A DNA stretch of 64,000 nt from Halorubrum trapanicum (GTDB lineage: Archaea > Halobacteriota > Halobacteria > Halobacteriales > Haloferacaceae), in the NCBI RefSeq assembly GCF_002355655.1, contig NZ_AP017569.1, positions 1,116,001-1,180,000 on the forward strand, given 5' to 3'. Made by a program: the position numbers and the translations under genes. Shown here piece after piece: positions 35,013 through 43,069 of this stretch; position 1 is the stretch's first letter; each line of letters begins with the position of its first letter. A model generated the notes under the pieces. That model did not search any database and was not told the origin of the DNA. It saw only the letters and a list, made by a program, of their open reading frames with translations.

Positions 35013-37193
35013 CTACGAGCCGGCCTCCACCGCCTCGATCAGCAGCTCCGCGACGTCGACGATCTCGACGTCGTCCTCGAAGTTCCCCGTCTTCCGCCCG
35101 TCCTCGAACATCGTCGTACACATCGGGCAGGCGACGACGAACTTCTCGATGTCGTCGCCCGCGTCGGTGTCCTCGACCGCCTCGCGGAGGCGCTCCTCGC
35201 TCGGCTTCACGTCTTCCTCGTGCTCGGTCCAGAGCCCGCCGCCGCCCCCGCCACAGCAGAACGAGTCGTCCCGGGAGCGCGGCATCTCGTGGAGGTCGGC
35301 GCCGGTCGCGCGGATCAGCTCGCGGGGCGCCTCGTACTCGTCGTTGTACCGGCCCAGGTGACAGGGATCGTGGTAGGTGACGGTGTAGTCGAGCTCGTCG
35401 CCGGCGAGGTCGAGCCGGCCCTCGCTCACCAGCCGTTCGACCACCTGCGTCCAGTGGAACACGTCGATCTCCCCCTCCGGGTTCCACGGCTCCTCGCGCT
35501 CGAACGGCATCATCGGGTCGTCCGCGAACTCCGCGAAGTCGACCTCGGGGTACTCGTTTTTGATGGTGTTGTACGAGTGCGGATCGGTACAGACGATGTT
35601 CTCGAACTCGCAGTCCGCGAACGTCTCGACGTGGTGGCCGGCGAGCTCGAGGTAGAGGAACTCCTCGCCGATCCGGCGGATGTCGTTGCCGTCGGTCTTC
35701 TCGTCGTCGAACAGGATTCCGAACGACACGTCGGCCTCGTCGAACAGCCGGGCGAGCGCGCGGGCGACCTTCTTGTTCCGGTCGTCGAAGCTCGGGTAGT
35801 CGCCGACGTACCAGAGGTACTCCACCTCCGTCTCGCGGGCGTCCGGGACCTCGACGGCGTCGTCGAGGTCGTCCGTCCAGTCGCCGCGCGCCGACTGCGA
35901 CTCGCCGAAGGTGTTCCCCTTCTGCATAACGTCCTGGAACACGTCCTGGAGGTTCGAGTCGACCGCCCCCTCGTCGACGAGCTGGCGGTTCATCTTCGTG
36001 AACGAGGTGAGGTGTTCGATGTCGACCGGACAGGCGTCCATACACGCCATACAGGACATACACGACTCCATCGACTCGGCGTCGACCACGCCGCCCTCGT
36101 CGGCGACGATGGGGACTGTACCACCATCTGCGCTCGCGACGCCGCCGTCCGTCGCCATCGCTTCGCCCCCGCTCCCCGCCACCGGATCGTCGCTCACCGA
36201 CTCGCGATACGCCTTCAGGTCGAGGATGACGTTCCGCGGGTCGAGGTTGCGACCGACCGTGTCGGCGGGACAGGCGTCGGTACACCGGCCGCACTTCGTG
36301 CAGGCGTCGCCGTCCATCAGCTCCTTCCACGTGAAGTCGTCGAGCGACTCCGCGTTGGTGTGGTCGAGGTCGGCGGGGACGTTCGGGAGCCGCGCGCCCG
36401 CCTTCTCGTCGCGGGCGACGACGTTCGCGAACGAGGAGATCATGTGGAACGGCTTCGCGTACGGGATCCACGCGACGAACGCGAACGCGAGCAGCGAGTG
36501 GCTCCACCAGAGGGCGCCGTAGATCGCCTCGGCGCCGGCGGCCGTGAGCCCGGCCGCCTCCAGCCCGGTCGCGAGCGCCATCCCGACGAAGCTCACCGTC
36601 TCGGTCGCGCGCTGCGGCTGCCCGACCATGCTCACGCCCTCGACGAGGAAGCCGCCGACGCCGAGCAGGAACAGCGTCCAGACGAACGCGTCGTCCTCGA
36701 AGGAGGTGTGTTTCCCCCACAGCCGCCCCTCGCGCTGCCGGTAGCGGCGGTACGCGGCCATGCCGACGCCGACGACGAACAGCAGGCCGAACGCGTCCAC
36801 GGCGAACTGGTAGGCGAGGTAGAAGTCGCCGACCCAGAACGACTCGCCCGTGAGCGGGCGGTACAGATCGATGTCGATCCCGAGGATCGTCGTCGCGACG
36901 AGTAAGACGAGGAACCCCCACAGCACGAACGTGTGCATCACGCCGGTGTAGAGGTCCCCGTCGAACTGGTTCTCGTTCGCGAGGACGGTCTTCGTCGCGG
37001 CGACGACCCGACCGGGGAGGTTCGACAGTCGATCCCGCGGGTCTGCGCTCCCGCGCGCGTACGCCGCGAACCGCGCGTAGACGCCGTACAGGAAGACGAG
37101 GACCGCGACGGCGGCGAGCCAGTAGAACGCCGCCTTCCCCACCGGACCGATCGTCCAGAAGGTCTCTCGGGTGGCAGCCTGCAGGGGAGTCAT
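35013..37193 (-). CDS. EtfD-like membrane Fe-S oxidoreductase
   Basis: A 726-residue membrane protein. Residues 1 to about 260 hold five or six helices like the nitrate-reductase gamma subunit; then two 4Fe-4S motifs, CTKCGRCTDACP (residues 298-309) and CMSCMACMDACP (378-389), and two cysteine-rich CCG domains, with DPCHLGRYNDEYEAP and the CCGGGGGGLW cluster. This order is that of heterodisulfide-reductase-related subunits and of mycobacterial EtfD, which passes electrons from electron transfer flavoprotein to quinone. etfBA lies 20 kb away in the same window, so a similar role is possible. Confidence 0.75.
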   Translation of the reverse strand: MTPLQAATRETFWTIGPVGKAAFYWLAAVAVLVFLYGVYARFAAYARGSADPRDRLSNLPGRVVAATKTVLANENQFDGDLYTGVMHTFVLWGFLVLLVATTILGIDIDLYRPLTGESFWVGDFYLAYQFAVDAFGLLFVVGVGMAAYRRYRQREGRLWGKHTSFEDDAFVWTLFLLGVGGFLVEGVSMVGQPQRATETVSFVGMALATGLEAAGLTAAGAEAIYGALWWSHSLLAFAFVAWIPYAKPFHMISSFANVVARDEKAGARLPNVPADLDHTNAESLDDFTWKELMDGDACTKCGRCTDACPADTVGRNLDPRNVILDLKAYRESVSDDPVAGSGGEAMATDGGVASADGGTVPIVADEGGVVDAESMESCMSCMACMDACPVDIEHLTSFTKMNRQLVDEGAVDSNLQDVFQDVMQKGNTFGESQSARGDWTDDLDDAVEVPDARETEVEYLWYVGDYPSFDDRNKKVARALARLFDEADVSFGILFDDEKTDGNDIRRIGEEFLYLELAGHHVETFADCEFENIVCTDPHSYNTIKNEYPEVDFAEFADDPMMPFEREEPWNPEGEIDVFHWTQVVERLVSEGRLDLAGDELDYTVTYHDPCHLGRYNDEYEAPRELIRATGADLHEMPRSRDDSFCCGGGGGGLWTEHEEDVKPSEERLREAVEDTDAGDDIEKFVVACPMCTTMFEDGRKTGNFEDDVEIVDVAELLIEAVEAGS

Positions 37194-37303
37194 GATCGAT
37201 CACCGGGATACGGTCGGGTTAAAGCTTGCCACAACGCGGAGTTCGTCGCTCGGGGTTCACGCGGTTCGGGGCTCGGGCTACGCTCCGCCGACGCGCAGCC
37301 GCC

Positions 37304-38017
37304 TCACGCGATCCGCAGGACCGCGGCCGCGAACATCGACGCGGCGAGCGCCAGCGCCGGGGCGTCGACGCGGCGGAACGCCAGCCGCGGGAGCGTCGGG
37401 TTCCACGCGAAACACCGGGCGACGAGCGCCGTGCCGAGCCGGTCCGCCCGCGAGAACGCCCGCGAGAGCCCGCCGACCGCGACGAGCCGCATCCGCTCGC
37501 GGCGGGAGCGCTCCGCGCCAAGCCGGGCCCGGACCGCCTCGCGCGTCGCGACGAGGTCGCGTTTCAGCAGGGGGAGAAAGCGGAAGACGAGCGCGACGCC
37601 GACGCCGAGGAAGACGCCCGGCCGGCCGGGAATCGTCCGCTGGAGCGCCGCGCGCGACTCGCGGACCGGCGTCGAGCGCACGTACGCGGCCGCGACGACG
37701 AGCAGCAGGAGGACGCGGTAGCTCGCGAGTCCCGTGGCCGCGGCGCGCTCGACCCGAAACCACGGCGCGCCGAGCGTCGCGCCCGCGACGAGGGGAGCGA
37801 AGAGGAGGACCGGGAACGCGACCCGATAGCCCCACAGGTCCCGCGGCCCGCCGTCGGCGGCGACGAGGCAGCCGACCGCCACGAGCGTGAGGAGGGCGAG
37901 CCCCCGCGGCGTGGTGTACGCGTACGCGACGGCCGCGAACGCGACCTGAACGAGCAGCTTCGACCGCGGGTCGAGCCGGTGGGCGAACGAGTCGCCGGGG
38001 ACGAAGGAGAGCGTCAT
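37304..38017 (-). CDS. ecfT: energy-coupling factor transmembrane protein EcfT
   Basis: A 237-residue membrane scaffold of an ECF transporter with about five helices. The start MTLSFVPGDSFAHRLDPRSKLLVQV is typical of EcfT/CbiQ, and the coupling segments RERMRLVAVGGLSRAFSRADRLGTAL include an Ala-Arg-Gly-like coupling helix. It joins the ATPase to the substrate-binding BioY. Its start overlaps the ATPase stop by four bases. Confidence 0.85.
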   Translation of the reverse strand: MTLSFVPGDSFAHRLDPRSKLLVQVAFAAVAYAYTTPRGLALLTLVAVGCLVAADGGPRDLWGYRVAFPVLLFAPLVAGATLGAPWFRVERAAATGLASYRVLLLLVVAAAYVRSTPVRESRAALQRTIPGRPGVFLGVGVALVFRFLPLLKRDLVATREAVRARLGAERSRRERMRLVAVGGLSRAFSRADRLGTALVARCFAWNPTLPRLAFRRVDAPALALAASMFAAAVLRIA

Positions 38018-38808
38018 CGGGTCGGCGTTCCGAGTTCGCCGCCCTCCGGCACCCGAACGTCCAGCCCGGGCAGCGCCGACACCGCTTCTTCTGGCGGCGC
38101 GTCGACCGCGACCCGCCCGTCCGCGAGCCCGAGGATCCGGTCGGCGAGCGCGGCGACGTCGCGGAGGTCGTGGGTGACGACGACGACGCTCGTCCCCTCG
38201 CGGTGGAGCGCCCTGAGCCGCTCGACGACCGATCGCCGGGCGGGCTCGTCGAGACCGGTGAACGGCTCGTCGAGGACGAGGTGGTCCGGTTCCATCGCGA
38301 GCGCGCCGGCGATCGCGACCCGTTCGCGCTCGCCCCCGGAGAGAGAGTCGATCCGCTCGCGCTCACGGCCCGCCATGTTGACGGCCGCGAGCGCCTCGTC
38401 GACGCGCCGATCGATCTCCGAATGCGAGAGGCCGAGGTTCTCCGGACCGAACGCGACGTCGGCCCCGACGGTCGCGGCGACTAACTGGTCGCGGGGGTCC
38501 TGGAACACCATCCCGACCGCCGAGCGCGCGGCGACGAGGTCCTCGGCGACCGGGGTCCCGTTCACCGAGACGGTCCCGGCGTCCGGCTCGACGAGGCCGT
38601 TGAACGTCCGAACGAGCGTGGTCTTCCCCGACCCGTTCGCGCCCGCGACGACGAGGAACTCGCCGTCGGGGACGGTGAGAGTGACGTCGTCGACCGCGAC
38701 GGTGGCCGGGGAGTCGGCGTCGCCCTCGTCGGCGTCGCCCCCGGCGCCGTCACCGTCCCCGCTCCCGGACCGGCCGTACCGACACGTGACGCCGTCGAGT
38801 TCGATCAC
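38014..38808 (-). CDS. ecfA: energy-coupling factor ATPase EcfA
   Basis: A 264-residue ABC ATPase. Walker A GANGSGKTTLVRTF near residue 56, Q-loop VFQDPRDQLVAATV, signature DSLSGGERERVAIAGAL near 160, and Walker B HLVLDEPFTGLDEPA are clear. A glycine/aspartate-rich insert (residues about 12-32) is unusual but outside the catalytic core. Only one ATPase is encoded, so a homodimer or a second gene elsewhere is expected. Between bioY and ecfT in one operon. Confidence 0.88.
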   Translation of the reverse strand: MIELDGVTCRYGRSGSGDGDGAGGDADEGDADSPATVAVDDVTLTVPDGEFLVVAGANGSGKTTLVRTFNGLVEPDAGTVSVNGTPVAEDLVAARSAVGMVFQDPRDQLVAATVGADVAFGPENLGLSHSEIDRRVDEALAAVNMAGRERERIDSLSGGERERVAIAGALAMEPDHLVLDEPFTGLDEPARRSVVERLRALHREGTSVVVVTHDLRDVAALADRILGLADGRVAVDAPPEEAVSALPGLDVRVPEGGELGTPTR

Positions 38809-38838
38809 GTCGTCACCTCGCGGCGGCGCGCAAACTGC

Positions 38839-39420
38839 TCACGTCGCGGCGATCGCGTCGGACCTGACGACGCCGACCGCGGCGGCGATCTTCAGCGCCT
38901 CGGCCGGGAGGAACGCGACGGCGCCGACCGTGACCGCCTCGACCGGGCCGAGCGAGAGGACGATCATCAGGCCGGCGACGCCGAACCCGTAGATGACGGC
39001 GGTGCCGAAGACCAATGCGCCGACGAGCGTCGGGAGGCCGACGGAATCGAGGTCGCGGAGCGCCGCGCCCCGGTGGACGACCGCGCCGACGGCCGCCGCG
39101 GCGATCGGGTACGACCAGAGGTAGCCGGCCGTCTGCCCGACGAGCGCGCCGACGCCGGCCGACCCGCCCTCGAAGACGGGCGCCCCGAGCGCCCCGGCCG
39201 CGAGGTAGAGGACGAGCGACGCGCTTCCCCAGACGGGACCGAGGAAGATCCCCGCGAGGAAGACGCCGAGCACCTGAAGGGTCACGTCCACCGGCGAGAC
39301 CGGGTTCGGGAACGTGACGTACGCGAACGCGCCGACGAGCGCCGCGAACAGCGCGGCGCGCGCGAGGTTCGTCGCCGCCTCGTCGCCGACGAGGTCGACG
39401 GACTCCGTGTTCGTTGCCAT
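38839..39420 (-). CDS. bioY: biotin-specific ECF S component BioY
   Basis: A 193-residue membrane protein of six helices. The BioY signatures are GVFLAGIFLGPVWGSASLVLYLAAGALGAPVF and the GQTAGYLWSYPIAAAAVG segment. BioY binds biotin and works with EcfAT. The ATG at 39420 is chosen: the TATA-like GTTAAAGT on the minus strand lies 26 bases ahead. A BirA-type operator surrounds that box, so biotin should repress the operon. Confidence 0.88.
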   Translation of the reverse strand: MATNTESVDLVGDEAATNLARAALFAALVGAFAYVTFPNPVSPVDVTLQVLGVFLAGIFLGPVWGSASLVLYLAAGALGAPVFEGGSAGVGALVGQTAGYLWSYPIAAAAVGAVVHRGAALRDLDSVGLPTLVGALVFGTAVIYGFGVAGLMIVLSLGPVEAVTVGAVAFLPAEALKIAAAVGVVRSDAIAAT

Positions 39421-39430
39421 ACCCGAACGG

Positions 39431-39466
39431 ACTCGTAAACCCACTTTAACGTAGCGGTTTACGAGT
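39431..39466. promoter_or_regulatory. BirA-type biotin operator before bioY
   Basis: ACTCGTAAACC (39431-39441) and GGTTTACGAGT (39456-39466) are perfect 11-base inverted arms with a 14-base spacer. The core GTAAACC-N14-GGTTTAC matches the known prokaryotic BirA operator consensus TTGTAAACC-N14-16-GGTTTACAA. The spacer holds the presumed bioY TATA box (minus-strand GTTAAAGT), so BirA bound there would block TBP. Confidence 0.75.
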
Positions 39467-39566
39467 TCGGAGCGGCTCGGCCGAATCCGAGTTCGAGCAC
39501 CGAGAGGCCCCCTCGATAATCCTCGGATAATAACGTTCATCCCTACCCGGCGTCCACGACGCGAGT

Positions 39567-39782
39567 ATGCCCAAGATAAGCGTCGAGATTCCGGCGGAGC
39601 TGCTCGCCGACCTCGACGAGCACGTCGGCGACGACGGGAAGTTCGTGAACCGCAGCGACGCGGTGCGCGCGTCGATCCGGAAGAACCTCGACCTGCTCGA
39701 CGAGATCGACGCCCGACACGACCGCCTCGACGGCGATTCCGCGTCGACCGCGGCCGGAGCGGCGGAGGAGACCGATGAGTAG
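39567..39782 (+). CDS. ribbon-helix-helix (CopG-like) regulator
   Basis: A 71-residue RHH protein: strand PKISVEIPAELLADLDEHV followed by FVNRSDAVRASIRKNLDLLDEI helices and a flexible acidic tail. The last eight bases overlap the start of the transporter gene, so it is co-transcribed with that gene. It may regulate the transporter or the neighbouring biotin operon; the sequence does not decide. Confidence 0.75.
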   Translation: MPKISVEIPAELLADLDEHVGDDGKFVNRSDAVRASIRKNLDLLDEIDARHDRLDGDSASTAAGAAEETDE

Positions 39783-40494
39783 CCGGACTGCTGGCGGGCA
39801 GGACGGCCCCTTCCGGACCGATCCGCTAGACCGGTCCGCGGTCGCGGCGGTCGCGCTGATCACGCTGTTCACGGTCGCGCTCGCGACCGCGCAGCTCACG
39901 GCCGCGAAGGTGCTCGCGCTGCCGCTGCCGTTCGCGCTGCCGGTGGTCGGTCCGGAGATCCTGCTGCCGGGCGCCGCGCTCGCGTACGCGCTCACGTTCC
40001 TCGCCTCCGACTGCTACGCGGAGCTGTACGGCCGGCGGGCGACGCAGGTCGTCGTCAACGTCGCGTTCCTCGCGAACTTCCTCGTGTTGGGACTGGTGTG
40101 GTCGACGCTCGCGGCGCCCGGCGTCGACCCCGAGGTGTCGAGCGCCTTCCAGACCGCGCTCGGCCCGGCGGCGAACATCGTCGCCGGCAGCCTGCTGGCG
40201 TACGTCGTCAGCCAGAACTGGGACGTGTTCGTCTTCCACGCGATCCGGGACCGCACGGGCGAGGGGATGCTGTGGCTCCGCAACATCGGCTCGACCGCCA
40301 CGAGTCAGGCGATAGACACCGCCATCTTCGTCGGCGTCGCCTTCTACGCCGCGCCGCTCCTGCTCGGCGTCGGCCCGGTGTTCGACCCGCCGGCGCTGCT
40401 CGCGCTCGGCGTCGGCCAGTACCTCCTCAAGCTCGTCATCGCCCTCCTCGACACGCCGGTCGTCTACCTGATCGTCGGCGCCGTCCGGAACTGA
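39775..40494 (+). CDS. queuosine-precursor transporter family (YhhQ/VUT-like)
   Basis: A 239-residue membrane protein with six or seven helices. The TAQLTAAKVLALPLPF, GPEILLPGAALAYALTFLASDCYAELYGRRATQVV and AIRDRTGEGMLWLRNIGSTATSQAIDTAIF segments are typical of the YhhQ/QPTR family, which takes up precursors of 7-deazaguanine modified nucleosides. In archaea this would feed archaeosine. It overlaps the RHH gene by eight bases. Confidence 0.85.
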   Translation: MSSRTAGGQDGPFRTDPLDRSAVAAVALITLFTVALATAQLTAAKVLALPLPFALPVVGPEILLPGAALAYALTFLASDCYAELYGRRATQVVVNVAFLANFLVLGLVWSTLAAPGVDPEVSSAFQTALGPAANIVAGSLLAYVVSQNWDVFVFHAIRDRTGEGMLWLRNIGSTATSQAIDTAIFVGVAFYAAPLLLGVGPVFDPPALLALGVGQYLLKLVIALLDTPVVYLIVGAVRN

Positions 40495-40533
40495 CCGGTC
40501 GGCCGGGACCGCCGTGCGACCCGGTTTCTCCGC

Positions 40534-41598
40534 TCAGGCGACCGCCAGCGCCCGCGCCGCCCGGTCCGGGAGGTCGGCCGGGACCCGCTCGAAGGAGTCG
40601 CCCGCGTCGCGGGTGACGAAGAGTCCCCGGTTCGAGAGCGCCCAGACCGCTCCCGCCGTCCGACCGGACGCGAGGACAGCACGGTACGTGCCCTCGCCGG
40701 TCGGGACCCCGCGGTCGTCGAGGCGCTCGAACGACCCGGCGTCGCTCCCTGACTCCGCTCCCGCTCCCTCGCCCCCCTCGCCGCGACGGTAGCGGTACAG
40801 GTACGCCTCGCCGCGGCGGTGGGCGGCCGTCGCGCTCTCGGCCGCGCTGACGAGCGCCGTGTCGGGGTCGCCGGGGTCGACCGCGAGCCCCCAGACGTAG
40901 CCGTGGTCGAGGCCGGCGTCGCGGACGCCCCACGAGTCGCCGCGGTCGCCGCTCTCGGCGAACCCGTCGCCGGCGGCCGCGTAGACGCGGTCGGGCGCGT
41001 CCGGGTGCGTCGCCATCGCGTGATTGTCCCGCCGGGACCCCGGCGGGCGGTCGGTCCACGTCGCACCGCCGTCGGCGGTCACGGCGAGCGCGCCCGCCTC
41101 GATGCCGAGGAGCCACCGCTCCGGATCGGCCGGGCAGGGCTCGATCCACCGCACGTGGTGCGTGTCGGGCCGCGGCGGGAACGACCACTCGTCGGCGGAG
41201 GGGAGGTCGGTCAGCCCCCCGACGCGCGCCGCCGTCTCGCCGCCGTCCGCGGAGCGGTACGCCCGCGAGGGCTCCGTGCCGATCCAGACGACGTCGGGGT
41301 CGTGCGGGCTCGTCGCGACCGCGGTCACCGCGTCGGGGCCGGACCCCTCGGGGCCGAGCGTCGAGGCGGTCGCACGGGCGAACCGCTCGCCGCCGTCGAC
41401 CGAGCGGAACAGCCCCTCGCCGAACGTCCCGGCGAGCACGCGCGGAGCTGGGTCTCCGGCACCGTCCGCGTGGGCGTCCGCCTCGCCGCGCGCGACCGAG
41501 AGGCACTCGACGCGCTGGCCGGCGAGGCGCGTCTCGACCGCGCCGGCCGCGGGGTCGACGATCCGGAGCCCGTCGTCGTAGGCGGCGTAGATGCGCAT
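40534..41598 (-). CDS. BNR-type beta-propeller protein
   Basis: A 354-residue protein of repeated propeller blades. Aspartate-box-like BNR repeats (FRSVDGGERF, YRSADGGET, VTADGGATW, ESGDRGDSW, VTRDAGDSF) recur about every 50-60 residues, as in sialidase- or Ycf48-like photosystem assembly factors. Blades are intact and evenly spaced. No signal peptide is seen. The start at MRIYAAYDDG is chosen; the longer reading runs through the divergent promoter region. Substrate or binding role unknown. Confidence 0.7.
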   Translation of the reverse strand: MRIYAAYDDGLRIVDPAAGAVETRLAGQRVECLSVARGEADAHADGAGDPAPRVLAGTFGEGLFRSVDGGERFARATASTLGPEGSGPDAVTAVATSPHDPDVVWIGTEPSRAYRSADGGETAARVGGLTDLPSADEWSFPPRPDTHHVRWIEPCPADPERWLLGIEAGALAVTADGGATWTDRPPGSRRDNHAMATHPDAPDRVYAAAGDGFAESGDRGDSWGVRDAGLDHGYVWGLAVDPGDPDTALVSAAESATAAHRRGEAYLYRYRRGEGGEGAGAESGSDAGSFERLDDRGVPTGEGTYRAVLASGRTAGAVWALSNRGLFVTRDAGDSFERVPADLPDRAARALAVA

Positions 41599-41755
41599 GG
41601 GTCGGCGTTCGGACAGGAGGCTCAAAAGGGTACGCCGGGGGGTGCGGGGCGAGGCGTCGGCGCGTCGGGGCCCGGCGTGTCGGGACCCGGCGCGTGCGAC
41701 CCGGGGGTCCGCGAGCGCAAGAGACTTACCGCCCGCTCCCGTGTGAACTGTACGC

Positions 41756-42487
41756 ATGGATCTTCGCGTTCAGGGGGACGTTCCCCCCGACCCGTTTCTC
41801 GGCGCCGCGGACCTCTTCGAGACCGAGCGCTCCGTGGAGGCGCCGGTCCGCGTCGTGGTCCGCGAGGACCCGGACGAGCGGACCTGGGCCGGCCACTACG
41901 ACGACCACCACGTGCTGAACGTCTCGCGGCGGGCCGCCACGAGCGCGATGGCGCGCGAGCTGGCGGTCCACGAGCTCGCGCACATGGCGCGCTACGAGGA
42001 GGGCCACCCCTCGCACCTCCAGTCGACGGAGGAGGCGCTGTACCTCGGGCTCTCCGGCGAGGAGGTCGAGCGCCGGAAGCTCGCGCACTGCTACCAGATA
42101 GCGAACCACATGAAGGACATCTACGCCGACGACATCACGCTCTCGGTGGCGCCCGCGGACAAGCTCCTCGGGTTCCTCGAATCGACGCTGGCGGCCGCCG
42201 TCGCGGACCGCCCCGACGTGTCGCGCACCGGCTCGCCGCCCGTGACGGCCGGCGCGGACCCCGAGATCACGGCCGTCAACGCCGCGTTCGCGCTCGCTCT
42301 CGTCGAGCGGCACGACATCGCCGGCCCCGACCACCGCATCTACGACCTCGCGCGCGCCGCCGGCAGCGACACGGACGCCGTCGACGTCGACGCGTTCAAA
42401 GAGCGGTTCCTCGACCTCGGCCACGACCCCTCCGAGAGCGACTACCGGAAGGCGCTCGTCGCGGCCGCCCGCGCCTACGCGGTTTAA
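41756..42487 (+). CDS. HExxH metalloprotease-like protein (DUF5781 type)
   Basis: A 243-residue soluble protein. AVHELAHMARYEEGHPSH near residue 70 contains a canonical HExxH zinc motif, with an acidic helix (LQSTEEALYLGLSGEEVERRKLAHC) after it that could give a third ligand. The rest is helical with no other recognised domain. Proteins like this are conserved in haloarchaea as DUF5781, as I recall. A protease role is suggested by the motif only. Confidence 0.65.
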   Translation: MDLRVQGDVPPDPFLGAADLFETERSVEAPVRVVVREDPDERTWAGHYDDHHVLNVSRRAATSAMARELAVHELAHMARYEEGHPSHLQSTEEALYLGLSGEEVERRKLAHCYQIANHMKDIYADDITLSVAPADKLLGFLESTLAAAVADRPDVSRTGSPPVTAGADPEITAVNAAFALALVERHDIAGPDHRIYDLARAAGSDTDAVDVDAFKERFLDLGHDPSESDYRKALVAAARAYAV

Positions 42488-42560
42488 AAGATCAATCCCG
42501 CACACGGACGTTCGGTTGCGGACTACGCCTTTTGGAGACGAGACCGGCTGCGGCGATTAC

Positions 42561-42814
42561 TTATAAATAAAACAGCGGTGGCGCGTGCCTGCGAGCGGCC
42601 GCCCTCGGCGGCCGCGAGACAGCACGCGCGAGGGAGTCGGCGGTCCGAAGCGGAGCGGAGGACCGCCGACGAGGCTGGGGAGGCGTGAGGTGCCGTGCGG
42701 TTGCGGTCGGGCGGGACTCAAAGGGGCAGTCGCGAGGGCGGCGCAGACGACGTAAGCACCGCAGCGAGCAGCGCGAGCGAGGAGCGCAACGAGTGTGCGC
42801 CGCCCTCGCGACTG
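42561..42814 (+). ncRNA. repeat element D, structured body
   Basis: Fourth copy, in a convergent gap. TTATAAAT (42561-42568) precedes the outer helix GCGCGTGC/GCACGCGC (about 42581-42588 with 42622-42629). Hairpins are GCGGCCGCC/GGCGGCCGC (42595-42603 with 42607-42615), GTCGGCGGTCC/GGACCGCCGAC (42636-42646 with 42660-42670; replaced entirely but still pairing compared with element A), and the 19-base-pair helix (42728-42746 with 42796-42814). The conserved GGCGGGACTCAAAGGGGC and GACGTAAGCACCGCAG blocks are present. Confidence 0.55.
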
Positions 42815-43032
42815 GGGCTTTGGAGGTGTTATCCGCCGATCCACAGTCAGTCATTTATAAGTAACCGGCTGGGGCTTTGGAGGTGTTCACCGTCGATCCG
42901 GAATCAGCTATTTATACGTGAGCGGCTGGGCTACGACGGTGTCGTCCGCTGATCCACAGCTTGTTATTTATAAATGAGCATCTGTGGTTTCGCCCGTGTT
43001 TGCCACTGAAATGCCGACAGCCATTTATAAAC
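42808..43032 (+). repeat. element D tail, 57-base tandem repeat
   Basis: Units start at 42808, 42865 and 42922 (exactly 57 bases apart) and 42978 (56). Boxes TTTATAAG, TTTATACG, TTTATAAA and TTTATAAA close the four units. Divergence from the core increases towards the 3' end, so the first unit is best preserved. Confidence 0.82.
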
Positions 43033-43069
43033 GATCGCTCCGCTCCCCGAAAACGCCGCATTCAGCGTC

